Source: Stagonosporopsis chrysanthemi (taxonomy: Eukaryota; Ascomycota; Dothideomycetes; Pleosporales; Didymellaceae). From it: DNA of 64,000 bases. Position numbers and translations under genes: made by a program. Below, piece by piece: positions 9,194 through 20,910 of this stretch. Location of the stretch: positions 1 to 64,000 of the forward strand of contig JAFISE010000036.1 in assembly GCA_022560025.1 (NCBI GenBank), written 5' to 3'. The notes below the pieces were generated by a model. The model was not told the origin of the DNA. It ran no database searches and worked only from the letters and a program-made list of their open reading frames with translations. The first letter of the stretch is position 1, and every line of letters starts with the position of its first letter.

Positions 9194-10507
9194 ATGGATC
9201 GTGACACTCTACCACCACCAACCATGGATTTATCCGCAATAGTGAACCAAGACGAGGGGCTGGTGCTACCGCGCCGGTCCAGCTCCAATGCACACGCAAT
9301 ACCCCAACCGAGTCCCGTTTCCGCTTCCTCAAAGATCCCGATACCATCACAAAGAGCCATGCCACTGAAGCGCAAGCGACACGAGCCCAAGCCGATTTGG
9401 GCATACCGAGAGGGCGAGGAGCTTCCAGAAGAACTCCAGCGGCTACAGGAACAGCAGCGCAAGCAAGCCCGACCACCACCGCCGCCTGTGCAGCCCCAGG
9501 CGCAACACCAGGCACCAACGCACCGCACCGTACCGCCGCCTGCAGCCTCCGCTGCAGCTCCGACCGGCGTCCACGAACTCGCCGGGTACGAAAGACCTGT
9601 CTCGAACGATGCGCATGTCTACGACGACGTTACGCGCAAGGTGTGCGACTTCATCTGGACGACTGCCGTCAACAACGAGATCGTGCGCAAGGCAATAGCG
9701 GAGTCTCCGCATACACAACTCGAAGTCGAGGCGCGCTGGGGCCAAATTATCGACAGACAGCGCGGGGCCCACGGTGAACGCCTGCGCGGCTTCCACGATA
9801 CGGAATGTGTCATTCGCAAGACAGACGTTCTAGATGTCAAGTTCGAGAGCACCATGACGATGGAGCAGCACAAGCGCATGAACATGTATCTGAATGGCCA
9901 GGTCCAGAGCTCGGTGCCTGCCTCGGGCAACAAGCGCCCGGAAGTGAAATACCACCACACCAGGGAGATCGACCAGTTCTACGATCTGGGTCAGGCAGGA
10001 TTCGACAAGCTTCCTCCCACCGTGCGGGTGATGATTGCACAATCTGGCAAGACAGAGAGGGTCCGCGTGTCAAAGGATGCAAAGACAGGCAACGTCCTCC
10101 GCAAGATGGTCAAGCTTCGCGTTGCCAATCTCGAGATCAGCTCACCTCAGACCGAGTGGGACTACCGTATCGGCATCAACCTTGAAATCAACTACCCGGG
10201 ATCCGTCGATGAGCTAGAACCCAGCATTGAGAAGGGCAAGACACTGCGGGATATGCAGCGTCAGAAGGACCGCATGTCGTACTCGTGGCTCGGCGCATAC
10301 CAAATCGATCTGACGCAGGTAGTGCAAGGACCGACCAAGAACCACGAGCTCGAGCTGGAACTCGATTCGCAGGTGCTGTTGGACGAAGCAGACAAGGCGC
10401 GAAGGAGCGACAAAACCAACAAATTCGAGTCCTTGATCAATGGCATGCTCAACAACCTCCGCGTTCTCTCGCGAGAGATTACTCCCCAAGGTCACGGTCC
10501 GCCTTAA
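9194..10507 (+). CDS. CET1: mRNA-capping enzyme beta subunit, RNA 5'-triphosphatase
   Basis: Removes the gamma phosphate from nascent pre-mRNA in the nucleus, the first step of capping; fungi use a metal-dependent tunnel enzyme rather than the cysteine phosphatase of animals. Intronless, 437 residues. Residues 1-135 are proline- and glutamine-rich and probably disordered; a KRKRHEPKPIWAYREGEELP segment near 59-78 recalls the guanylyltransferase-binding region of yeast Cet1. The catalytic domain begins near HVYDDVTRKVCDFIW (141 on). The two glutamate-rich metal-binding strands of triphosphate tunnel enzymes are visible: LEVEARWG at 176-183 and ELELELDSQ at 385-393. Basic tunnel residues occur in KTERVRVSKD. 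A second Met at codon 11 is an alternative start. Family assignment is very firm. Confidence 0.93.
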   Translation: MDRDTLPPPTMDLSAIVNQDEGLVLPRRSSSNAHAIPQPSPVSASSKIPIPSQRAMPLKRKRHEPKPIWAYREGEELPEELQRLQEQQRKQARPPPPPVQPQAQHQAPTHRTVPPPAASAAAPTGVHELAGYERPVSNDAHVYDDVTRKVCDFIWTTAVNNEIVRKAIAESPHTQLEVEARWGQIIDRQRGAHGERLRGFHDTECVIRKTDVLDVKFESTMTMEQHKRMNMYLNGQVQSSVPASGNKRPEVKYHHTREIDQFYDLGQAGFDKLPPTVRVMIAQSGKTERVRVSKDAKTGNVLRKMVKLRVANLEISSPQTEWDYRIGINLEINYPGSVDELEPSIEKGKTLRDMQRQKDRMSYSWLGAYQIDLTQVVQGPTKNHELELELDSQVLLDEADKARRSDKTNKFESLINGMLNNLRVLSREITPQGHGPP

Positions 10508-11208
10508 ATGAAGACAAGGTGTATGCATTTTTGTAGTATTGATACGGCGTTTGTGAGGAGGGACGCAGCATCGGGAGGAGTCCGACGCTTTGAACATGAT
10601 ACCCATTCTGATTGCAGCACTATGCCGCAGTCTCATATCCACTGTGCTGGTCTTCTCTCTGCTTTGTGATGTGAAACATGAAACGTGGAGCTCAGCTGCC
10701 TAGCAGCATTGTCCAAAGTGGTGGTAACGCCAAGACAGCTGCTATAGAGACAGGATTGCCCGATGCAAGCGGAAACGTACAGTTTGTAAAGGATCAAGAC
10801 TTGCCAATGTTATGTATACTAAATAACCTTGTGTGACGATGTTGAAGAGCCGTGGCTTATCGCGTGCGTTGCGCATGTGAGAAGGCGATTAGGTCATCGG
10901 CGTCTCGTTTGCCTCTGTCCGAGCTTCGCGCATCTGTCGAGCAGTGTGCATCAACACCACGACGGCTCACGCCAACCTCATCACCCACGCCACTTCCCTT
11001 TCCTGTCCTTCCTTCGCTGCGCAGCACACACGATTCCGTCTGCGTTGCATCGCCCCATCACCGCCGTTGATTGCTGTAATCCTCGCAGCCACCGCCACAT
11101 AGCTCCATCGCCTTCCACTTCCTTCCGCAATCAACGCACCTCTCACCACCACCGCGGGCACGACCTCCGCTCCTGCATCACGACCGCCATCTGTCCGCGT
11201 CCATCACC
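10508..11208. other. Intergenic: CET1 3' UTR and RPN2 promoter/leader
   Basis: About 700 bp between two plus-strand genes. The last 250 bp are C- and CA-rich, typical of a fungal 5' leader. A 155-codon frame overlapping the RPN2 start in another phase is low-complexity (His, Ser, Arg, Pro) and not a gene. Confidence 0.5.
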
Positions 11209-14200
11209 ATGGTTGGCCTTACTTCAGCTGCTGGCGTTGTTGGGTTCCTTTCAGAGCCAGACCCAGCTCTGCGGTCATTCGCCCTGCATCAGTTGAACGA
11301 CCAGATCGACCTGCTGTGGCCAGAAGTCGCGGGCTCGGTCAGTCAGATGTAAGTGTTTTGCCCCGTTGGTCTGCTGCCCGCAGCGTCTACTTCAGTATCA
11401 GCTCCTAACGTGTGCGTCATAGCGAGGCACTCTATGAGGATGAGTCGTTTCCCGAGCGAGAGCTCGCCGCGCTTGTCGCTGCGAAGGTCTACTACCAGCT
11501 GCAAGAGTACAATGAGAGCATGGTCTTTGCGCTGGGTGCTGGCAAGCTCCTGGATATCCACAAGGCTGGTGAATTCGAGGAGACAATACTGGGTAAGCAC
11601 AAACAGACAGTTCATGGTGCGGTTCAGCTACGCATGCTGCATCGTCGTGTGCATAGATTGGAGCCCCTGCTTGGAAAGACCTACAGCGGCTAACTTGCTT
11701 CTTACAGCGAAATGCGTCGACACATACATTGCCATGTCCGCTTTGCACAACCCGCCGGTCCCCGTCAGCAAAGCAAACCAGGCACCGCCGCAGCTGAGCA
11801 CATCGTTTGGTGGCTCGACAGGTGCTGCCAGCACCTCGGCTAGCTTGGCATCGCCCATTACTCCTTTCTCGCAGTCCGCTCTGCCCTCGAAGTCGCTGCT
11901 TTCACGCGAGGACTCGAACACGTTCGACCCCACAACCCCGGGCGGTGGCAATGCTGGTGTAGCTGGTTCGCATCCCTCGCCCATGATCCTGCAGAGGAAT
12001 GTACAGAAGAACCTGCAGATAACGATACGACGGATATTTGAGAGCTGCTACGAGACTGGCAACTACAAGCAGGTTGTGGGTATTGCGATCGAGGCACGGA
12101 ATCTGGAGGTTCTGCGTCAGTCGATCCTCCGCGCAAGCCAGGATGAGAAGAAGGCTGCGGGGAAGAAGCCTGCAACGGGCGCTTCAACTAAGAGTGAGGA
12201 GCTCATGGACTATGTTCTCGACATCTGCATGAACGTAGTGCAGGAGCGTGGACTGAGGAACGAGGTATGTTTGAATCTCTGTGAGACATGTTTGTGGCAA
12301 CCAGCTAACGTTGTGCAGATCCTACGCCTCATTCTCGACCTGCTCAACGACAACGAGATCCCTAACCCCGACTACTTCTCAATTGCAAAGTGCGTCACCT
12401 ACCTCGACCAGCACTCGCTCGCTTCAAAGCTTGTTCGACAATTAGTGGAGCAGTGCGATGACAAGTCCCTGGCGACTGCTTATCAGATCTCATTCGACCT
12501 CTACGAGAACGGCACACAGGAATTCCTTGCGAAGGTCATGGCAGATCTGCCCGAGTCAGAGGAGGAGAACAAGGATTCGAAGTCCGCTGCCGAAGGCGAT
12601 GCTTCTGAGGCAAAGGAGTCCGACTCCCTGCTTGCGGGCGCGGACACCAGCAACGTTTCGGATCTGTCGTCTCGCACGAAGCAGCCAGACAGCTCTGATC
12701 ACAACAAGGCCTATAACTCCGTCCGTCACATCCTGCGCGGAACCAAGAGCATCGAGCTGAACCTCGAGTTCCTCTACAGGAACAATCACACCGACAAGTC
12801 CGTCTTGAACAAGATTCGCGACAGCCTCGAGGCGCGAAGCTCGATCTTCCACAGCAGTGTCACTTTTGCAAACGCTTTCATGAACGCTGGCACAACCAAC
12901 GACACGTTCTTCCGTGAGAACCTGGATTGGCTGGGCAAGGCAGTCAACTGGTCGAAGTTCTCCGCCACTGCTGCTCTCGGTGTCATCCATCGCGGCAACA
13001 TCACACAGGGACAGAAGCTGTTGGACCCGTACCTGCCCAAGGACACTGTTTCGTCCGGCTCTCACTACGAGCAGGGTGGTTCTCTGTACGCGCTTGGTCT
13101 GATCTACGCCAACCACGGCAGCAATGTCTTGGACTACCTTGTCAAGCAGTTCCAGAACACTACTGAGGAGGTCATCCAGCACGGTGGTGCCCTCGGTGTC
13201 GGTGTCGCTGGTATGGCCACAGGGTCTGAGGAGATCTTTGATGCCTTCAAGAGCGTCCTGTACACTGACTCTGCTATCAACGGCGAGGCTGTTGGCCTGT
13301 CAATGGGCCTTGTCATGCTTGGTACAGGTAGCATCAAGGCGCTCGAGGACATGATCCAGTACGCGCACGACACACAGCACGAGAAGATTGTTCGCGGTCT
13401 CGCTATGGGCATGGCGCTCATCATGTACGCCCGCCAGGAGGCTGCGGACGAGCTCATCAACGGTCTGCTCGATGACCCCGACCCAACCCTTCGTTACGGA
13501 GGTATCATGACCATCGCTCTGGCGTACTGCGGCACAGGTAGCAACAAGGCTGTCCGCAGATTGTTGCACGTGGCTGTCAGCGATGTCAGCGACGATGTGC
13601 GCCGTGTGGCGGTCATGAGCTTGGGTTTCGTTCTCTTCAGGAAGCCGGGAAGCGTTCCCCGCATGGTCGAGCTTCTTTCTGAATCATACAACCCTCACGT
13701 TCGCTACGGAGCTACTATGGCTCTCGGTATCGCTTGCGCTGGTACCGGCCTACCCGAGGCGGTCGATCTTCTGGAGCCTATGATGAAGGACTCTACCGAC
13801 TTCGTCCGACAGGGTGCTCTTATCTCGCTTGCCATGATCATGGTACAGCAGAACGAGGCCATGAACCCCAAGGTTGCATCTATCAGGAAGCAGCTTACCA
13901 AGATCATCGGCGACCGCCACGAGGACGCCATGGCCAAGATGGGTTGTGCGCTTGCCCTTGGTATCATCGACGCTGGAGGCCGCAACTGCACAATTGGCCT
14001 GCAGACACCTACTGGCAATCTCAACATGGCTGCCATTGTTGGTATGGCCGTGTTCACTCAGTACTGGTACTGGTTCCCCCTGACACACTTCTTGGCCCTC
14101 AGTTTCACACCGACTGCCATCATTGGCGTCGACCAAGACCTCCAGATTCCATCGTTCAAGTACCACAGCAACACTCGGCCCAGCATGTTCGACTACCCTC

Positions 14201-14860
14201 CCGAGACCGAGGTCAAGACCGAGGAGGCGCCCGAGAAGATCAAGACTGCTGTTCTGTCAACAACGGCACAAGACAAGCGCCGAAGGATGGTCAAGGAGCG
14301 CCAGCGCCGCAGGGAGAGCATGGATGTCGACCAGACACCTACGACGCCCAAGCCCGCCGACGACGATAAGATGGAGGTCGATGAGGAGAAGAAGGACGAC
14401 GAGAAGGCTGAGGGTGACGTAATTGAGTCGCCGAAGAAGAAGGCGGAGAAGGAGAAGGTTGGATACGAGCTAGAGAACATGTCCCGTGTTCTGCCGGCGC
14501 AGGTGAAGCACATCTCATTCCCTGGGGACCGCTTCATCCCAGTCAAAAAGGTTAGTCTCACGCTTCACCTGCGACAGATCAGATTCTAACAGTGTGCAGC
14601 CAACCCTTGGAGTGATTCTTCTCACAGACACAAGGCCTTCGGAGCCCAAGGAGCTGCTCGAGCTCAAGGTCAAGAAGGCGGCTCCAGCACCTGCGCCCGG
14701 TGCGGCAGGGTCGTTGGGCGATCAGGCGCCTGAGGGCGTTGCAGAGGCCGGGTCATCAGAGGCAACGACAGATAACCTGGTGGAAGAGGGCGATGATGAG
14801 GCATCGCTACCTGGGGAGTTCGAGTATGAGTCGGACACCAACCCTAATGACAGCGAGTAG
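11209..14860 (+). CDS. RPN2: 26S proteasome regulatory particle subunit Rpn2 (PSMD1)
   Basis: Scaffold subunit of the proteasome base that binds Rpn13 and the ring of ATPases. Five exons: 11209-11348, 11423-11592, 11708-12264, 12319-14550 and 14600-14860; total 1,119 residues. Introns have GTAAGT/GTAAGC/GTATGT/GTTAGT donors and AG acceptors, two preceded by CTAAC, and all phases agree. The 54 bp third intron has no stop, so the frame would read through if unspliced. N-terminus: LTSAAGVVGFLSEPDPALRS. The middle carries proteasome/cyclosome repeats such as GVIHRGNITQGQKLL, GALGVGVAGMATGSEE and YGATMALGIACAGTG. A Ser/Pro/Thr-rich linker (about residues 120-185) and a Lys/Glu-rich C-terminal insert (about 950-1010) are probably disordered. 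The conserved tail RPSEPKELLELK and acidic end are present. Identity is secure. Confidence 0.95.
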
Positions 14861-15149
14861 ATGTGGAGGTGGTGGGATATCCTTCTTGGAGCCGGGCGGT
14901 CCGTCAGCATTGATCCCAGAGTTTGGGAGGCCAGAAAGGCCGCTTTCCCAGCCTGCTTAGATGTATAATAGCCCACGCGGTCTGCTAGAAATATAAGCAT
15001 AGTTGTTCACGTTACGATATGTTGTTTTGTGATTCGCCGCTGCATGTTTGATAATCGACTGGACAGGACGCGGCCTTGGCGTGGAGCATCCCGAGGTCGA
15101 AAAGTATGGCATGACTTGACGACGCGCAGCGCCTCTCGCACATGTCGCC

Positions 15150-16685
15150 ATGAGCCTCCGACCGGGGCTATCACGCTCAATCGCCGGGCGCGATGCCAAC
15201 ACAGTATGCCTGCAGTGCTGGCGGACGCTGGCCAGGCCGCCGATGCCTTTGCGACAGGCCTTCTCGACGGTCCCACCACATAGATCTGGCGCGGTAGCCG
15301 TGGGGAAGAGTCGGGCGTCGTTCAGCAAGAACTTCTTCGGCAAGAACTCGCTGTTGAAGGAGACGTTTTGGCAGTCCAGGAGAGATCTTCAGAGCTCAAT
15401 TGCAGCGGCAAAGACGGTCGCAGCGACAGCGTCTCCCGAAGCACCGCAAGATGCAACCACCACCACATCCACCGAAGACGTGCTCCCCCACCGGCGGCGG
15501 AAGCGCGCCAAAGAGCTCGCCGCGCAGCAGACCTCGCAGTCGCCCGCCTCAGACGGCACAGAAGCCTACCCCATTCCCCTCGACGCCTCTGCGCGCCTCG
15601 CCGACATCGCAACAACCCAGACGTCGCTCAAGCGCCTCTTCTTCACCTACCTCTCGCTCTCCAAACCGCGCCTCTCGTTCCTCGTGGTCCTAACCGCAAC
15701 GGCCACGTACAGCCTCTACCCCGTCCCGCAGCTGCTCAGCACCGCCGCGACCGCCACCCCGTCGCTGTCCGCCCTCACACTCCTCTTCCTCACCACCGGC
15801 ACCGCCCTGTGCTCCGCGTCCGCAAACGCCTTCAACATGCTCATGGAGCCCAAGTACGACGCCCAGATGTCGCGCACCCGCAACCGCCCGCTCGTCCGCA
15901 AGCTCGTCTCCCCAACCGGCGCCGTCGTGTTCGCCGTCGTCTGCGGCGCAGTCGGCACCGCTGCCCTCTTCTTCGGCGTGAACCCCACCACCGCCGCCCT
16001 GGGCTTCTCCAACATCGTCCTCTACGCCGCCGTTTACACGCCGCTGAAACGCATCTCCGTGCTCAACACGTGGGTGGGCGCCGTCGTCGGCGGGCTGCCG
16101 CCGCTGATGGGCTGGACGGCCGCAGCGAGCCAGTACGCGCACGACGGGACGTGGTCGGAGCTGCTGTTCGGGCCCGAATGCGCGGGTGGCTGGCTGTGCG
16201 CGGCGCTGCTGTTCGCGTGGCAGTTCCCCCACTTCAACGCCCTGTCCTGGAGCATCCGCGACGAGTACCGCAACGCCGGCTACCGCATGCTGGCCTGGGT
16301 CAACCCGGCCCGCAACGGCCGCGTCGCCCTGCGCTACGCCCTGCTCATGTTCCCCGTCTGCATCGGCCTCAGCCTCGCCGGCATTACCGACACGAGCTAC
16401 ATCGCCACCTCGAGCGTCGTCAATGGCTGGATGGCCTACAAGGCGTGGGAGTTCTGGAGGCACGACGGCCACAAGGGGACGGCGAGGGGCTTGTTCTGGG
16501 CAAGTGTGTGGCACTTGCCGATTGTCATGGTGCTGGCCATGGCGCAGAAGAAGGGGCTGGGCGAGAGGCTGTATAGGAGTCTGTTTGGGTATGGGGATGT
16601 CGAGGAGGACGATCTGTTCTATGAGGCAGGAGAACTAGAGGAGGAGGAAGAGGAGTACCAGCGGCGGAGGGCGGTCAGGCAGTGA
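15150..16685 (+). CDS. COX10: Haem O synthase, protohaem IX farnesyltransferase (COX10)
   Basis: Transfers a farnesyl group to haem B to make haem O, the precursor of haem A of cytochrome c oxidase, in the mitochondrial inner membrane. Intronless, 511 residues. The N-terminus is rich in Arg, Ser and Ala with no acids in the first 12 residues, fitting a mitochondrial targeting sequence. Residues of about 160 onwards form the UbiA-type membrane domain starting LSKPRLSFLVVLTATATYSL. The prenyl-diphosphate/metal motifs are NAFNMLMEPKYDAQMSRT (about 226-243, with the characteristic RTRNRPL) and, later, YTPLKRISVLNTWVGAVVGG. DEYRNAGYRMLAWVNP is the third conserved loop. The tail is acidic (ELEEEEEEYQ), a fungal-type extension. 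It converges on SMC1 with about 270 bp between stops. Confidence 0.95.
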   Translation: MSLRPGLSRSIAGRDANTVCLQCWRTLARPPMPLRQAFSTVPPHRSGAVAVGKSRASFSKNFFGKNSLLKETFWQSRRDLQSSIAAAKTVAATASPEAPQDATTTTSTEDVLPHRRRKRAKELAAQQTSQSPASDGTEAYPIPLDASARLADIATTQTSLKRLFFTYLSLSKPRLSFLVVLTATATYSLYPVPQLLSTAATATPSLSALTLLFLTTGTALCSASANAFNMLMEPKYDAQMSRTRNRPLVRKLVSPTGAVVFAVVCGAVGTAALFFGVNPTTAALGFSNIVLYAAVYTPLKRISVLNTWVGAVVGGLPPLMGWTAAASQYAHDGTWSELLFGPECAGGWLCAALLFAWQFPHFNALSWSIRDEYRNAGYRMLAWVNPARNGRVALRYALLMFPVCIGLSLAGITDTSYIATSSVVNGWMAYKAWEFWRHDGHKGTARGLFWASVWHLPIVMVLAMAQKKGLGERLYRSLFGYGDVEEDDLFYEAGELEEEEEEYQRRRAVRQ

Positions 16686-16956
16686 TTGTGTTGCGTCGTG
16701 AGGCGGTAGATGTGGAGAGATACCTTCCTGTACTATATTAAGTATATCGCATAGCATGTATCAAGACGAAGATTGAATTTCCGATTGTGTAAAACTGGGA
16801 CGAGGTATACACGTGGTGTCTCGTGCTCACGTATCATACACAGGAAGACTTCCACAGAAGCGCCTGCAAGACACCCCAGCGCTGCGTTCGCATAAGCATA
16901 ACTCAACCTTCCACTCTCGCCCTGGACCCCTTCGCACAACACCTCTCCATCAGCGT

Positions 16957-19900
16957 CTAAGCTGGATACTTTCTCAACTGCACTCGTATTAGCACACGCC
17001 TCCCCACTCCACGCAAGTGCATCAAAACTTACATCCAGACTGAGATACTTTGAACTCATCGCGCTCTGATCGCGCATAACACCGACCAGCGTCTCGCTCT
17101 CCTGGAAGAAGCCAGCTTTCAGACTAATAACAATAAATTGCATTCCGGGCGCCGCATGCTCTTTCACATACTTGGCCACCCTGGACACATTGACGTTGTC
17201 GAGCGCGGCATCCACCTCGTCGAGCACGAAGAACGGACTCGGCTGGTAGCTGTGGATAGCGAACAGCAGCGCGAGGGCGGCGATAGTCTTCTCGCCGCCG
17301 GACAGGTGCTCCATGTCTCTGAAACGTTTGAGCGGGGGCATGGCGTGGTACTTCAGCCCGGCCAGGTAGGGTTCGGTGCTGTCTTCCATGTCGAGGTAGG
17401 CCTGCCCTCCGAGCGGGAACTGGGGCGACTTGGTCAGGTCTTTGTACGTCCCGCCAATGGTGTCGGAAATGTGCGTGAAGGCTTTCATGAAGAGGTCGTA
17501 GCGGCGCTGTTTGACTTCCTCAAAGGCCTTTTTCGCGGCCGCCGCGCGCTTGCGCGTCTGCGCGAAGTCGGCGTCGATGGCGGCGAGGCGCGCTTCGGTT
17601 GCGCTCAGGCGCTCGCCGGCGCGCATGTTGGGGGTTGCTTTACTAATGTCGGCTTCAAGGCGCGTAATTGTGTCGGTGAGGCGGGATTCGGTGCTTTGGA
17701 GGGAGGTGAGGAGGGTGGATTGGGCGGCGTCGTCTTCGGTGGTGGAGCCGAGGAGGTCGAGCAGTTCTGTGCGCAGGTCATCTTCGAGCTCTTCGAAGTC
17801 GACGTCGATGCCATAGTCGTCGATTTCCGGCTGCTGGATCTGGGTGTTGTCGGGGTCTTCGTCGACATCCATGGCATCGGCGTCTGGCCGCGGCAGGTCT
17901 GTCATTGGCAGCGAGGTGAGCGGGTTGGAGTCGGTAGTCAACGGAATCTTAATCTCGTTGACTCTGCACTCCTTTAGTGTGTTATATCGGTTCGTTGCGC
18001 TCATCTTGATCTTGGCTTCTTCACTGTCCACCGCCCTCAAGACGTGCTTGACCTTCTCGTTACGATGGTCGAGCGCACGGCGGGCTTCCCTGACCGCAAG
18101 AGCACGCTCTGTCAGCTTCTCTTCTAGAGTCTCGCGCTTCTCCTGCAACTCTTCCAGCTCAGCCTGAAGCACATCTCTCGAGTTTTGCAACTCTTCTTGC
18201 TTCTCCTGATGCTCGGCGAGCTGCTCGTCGATGCGCTTAATCTTCTGCTCGGCAGTCGAAAGACGATCCTCGATGCCCTGCAATGAAGCCTCAAGCTGCT
18301 TCAGCAGGAATGAGAGCTTGCTGCGTTGTCGAGTGAACTCAAGGCGCTTCTCAGCAGCCTCCTGCTGGACTGTGCCCTGCTGATCTTCGTAGTCTCTGAT
18401 TGATGCATAGCCGAGTCGTTGGCAGAAAGCGGCAAATACGCTGTCAGTGACTTGGTTCACCGAGTCCTGAAAGCTTTGAAGTTCGTCCTCTCTGTTCTGC
18501 AAGCGTTGTGTTTGCTGCTCAAAGTTCGGCCGTACACCCCTCAGCTCGTTCTTGTGGTGTGTCAGCTCTTTCTTGAGACTGTCGATGTTACGTGAGAGCG
18601 CTTTGGTTTCGTCCTGTGCACGCCTGACTTGATCGGTCAGATCCAGTAGCTCAGTCTCAATTGTCTGCTCTTGTTGTCGCGAGCTCTCGAGTTTGGGCAG
18701 GTTAGCGAGCTCCTTCTGTAGAGACTCGACGCGGTCGCGAAGTGTCTGGTATGTCTTCTCGTCCCACGACTGTTCGCCTCCGTCGTCATCACGGTCGAGC
18801 TCACCACCAGTTTGTGTGCCGCCCTTGCTGATGACACGTCCATCTAATGTGACTGCTTTGGCTTGCACACGACGCTCGTATCTCAGTTCTTTTGCAAGTT
18901 TCTCGGTGTCGCAGACCATGGTGTTGCCGCATGCCGCTGTCATAGCACGTTCGTGCTTGGGCTCGTAGTTGATGCAGTCGATGGCCAAACGCATACCCTT
19001 GTGCATACCCTTCAGCTGCGAATCAACAGCCTTGATTTGTATCGAGTCCAACGGATCGAATGACATAATACCAATGCGCTCCTGCTTGAGGTAGGCAATG
19101 CACTCCTTTGCGGTGGCTTCAGTATCGACAATGATCGTCTCCATCTGAGGCCCAAACACCCTGCCCATGGCCTTGCGATACTTGGCCTGCTTCGCTGTGA
19201 AGAGGTCCCTGTAACGGCCATGCACCTTCTCCGGCCCAAGACGCACGCGAAGTCGCTCGATCGCTTTACGCGCTTCTTGCTGCTTTCGAGATTCACGCCG
19301 GCTGCCTTCGACTATGCTGAGCTGTGTTGCAGCCTCTTGCAGCATCTGGTTCTTCTCCTGGTACGTCAGCTCCAGCTGTCGACGATCAGAGCGCAGCTTG
19401 TCAAGCTCTTTCTGCTTGGAGTTTCTCGCTGATTCAAGTTCTTTCATTTGCGACTTCTGCTGTTTCTGACGATCTTCGAGTCTGCCGACATCTGCACTCA
19501 GCCTCTCCACCGCCTTCTCGTGAGCTTCGACACTTTGCTGCAAGTTCCTAACGTGGTCGCGATCTGTGTCGACTTCGCGCTTCAAACGGTCGATCTGCAT
19601 CTGGTCGGCGTGGGTGCGCTTCACGATGTCGCCGCGCAGTTGGTTGTATTCCTGCAGATCCTGCTGGGAGAGCTCGCGGCCTTGTCGTTGAGAAGCAGCC
19701 CTAAAGTCGTCCTCCCACTTCTTCTCGGCCTTTTTCACAAGGTCCAAATCCTTCTTGATCTTCTGCACCTGCTGTGCTTCGGTGTCACGCTTCTTCCTGA
19801 GCTCTGCAAGTACAGAATCATTTTTCTGGCGTTGATCGTTGAGCAGGCGAATCGTCTCTTCGACAGGAGCAAGCTCGTTGCTGGTGTCCTCGATCTGCTT

Positions 19901-20910
19901 CTCCTTATCCTTGATACTGCGGTCCGTCTTGGTCGCCTCGCGCTTGACCTTGGCTTCGGCTTGCCTCTCCTGTTCATGCTTGTTGTGATACTTTTCGACG
20001 CTGCGCTTGTGCTCCTTGAGCTCCTCCTGGTGAGAGGCGATCTTGTCGCGCGCCTGCTCCATGGTCTGTTGGTAGAGGAACAGCTTCCACAAAGTCTTGG
20101 TAACAACAGCTTCATCGCGCTCGGCCAACTTGCGCTCGTACTCGTCGGCTTCAGCTTTCTGCTCCTGATATGTCTTAAGCTCGCCATTGATACCACGGCG
20201 CTCGTGCAGATGCTTCGCATTGTCCTCGGTGGCGGCTTCGGACTCCGTCTTGAGCCTGTCATAGTCGGCTTTCTGTTCGAGAGAGCCGGAAATGCGCTCG
20301 ACTTGCTCGGTAAGCTTGTCGGATGCCATTGTCGCGATCTTCTCCACGTCACCCTGGAAAACGAGGAAATTCCTGGCCTTGACCAAAATGCTGTACTCTT
20401 CGAGCGCTTCGTTGTACTCCTTAGCAGTAACCTGGCGCCGATTGATGCGGTACTCGCTCGCGCCGGAGGCTGTGATGGTGCGCTGCCACTCGTGCTCCTG
20501 CTCGGCATCGTCCTCAAAGACAGCCTTCACCCAGGCGCTTTGGGGGTTTTCGGTCTGTGTGCTGGACTGCGTGTCGCCATTGTCTTGTGTATCACCGTTC
20601 GCATCGCCCTCAGTTGCCGTGCCGTCTGCATTGATCCGGGCCTCTCGAATGATTCTGCCGCGGTACACCATGTCCTGCAGCTTGTCGGATCGCAGCTGGG
20701 ACGACCTGACGCCAAGGACGAAGGAAATAGCATCCATACTGTTCGACTTGCCGGAGCCATTGGGACCGATGATGGAGGTGAAGTATGAGTCGGCGAATAG
20801 AAGCGTGTGGCGCCCACGGTAGGACTTGAAGTCTGAGCAAGTCAGCGTAGTTGTGCAGTTGCGCGTGGGGTGACAGTACTGTAAATCTCGAGGCGCACAA
20901 GCTTCCCCAT
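16957..20910 (-). CDS. SMC1: Cohesin subunit SMC1
   Basis: ATPase arm of the cohesin ring that holds sister chromatids together. Three exons: 20880-20910, 17033-20832 and 16957-16977, giving 1,283 residues. Splicing the first 47 bp intron restores MGKLVRLEIYNFKSYRGRH, the canonical SMC1 start. The last intron (GTAAGT donor, GCTAAT branch, GTGCAG acceptor) yields SLDLRKYPA, the canonical end; unspliced, the frame runs into about 75 unrelated residues. Walker A is GPNGSGKSN near residue 33. Two long coiled coils flank a hinge (about 515-650, with MGRVFGPQMETIIVDTEATA). The signature is LSGGEKTIAALALLFAIHSY, followed by Walker B FFVLDEVDAALDN. An acidic insert, DAMDVDEDPDNTQIQQPEID, lies in the C-terminal coil. 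An ACGCGT box 106 bp upstream suggests G1/S expression. Confidence 0.96.

Noticed and set aside
11353..11707. Continuous RPN2 frame beginning at 11353
   Set aside because: It translates intron 1 and exon 2 in a wrong phase; the spliced model gives the conserved Rpn2 N-terminus.
15368..16576. 402-codon frame overlapping COX10 in another phase
   Set aside because: Arg/Pro/His-rich translation typical of a shifted frame in GC-rich coding DNA.
16733..16977. Extended SMC1 C-terminus reading past 17033
   Set aside because: Reading through GTAAGT gives unrelated residues, whereas splicing gives the canonical LRKYPA end. The extension is an unspliced intron plus 3' UTR.
19448..20788. 446-codon open frame antisense to SMC1
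   Set aside because: Leu-rich mirror of a coiled-coil gene; no domain, and SMC1 on the other strand is certain.
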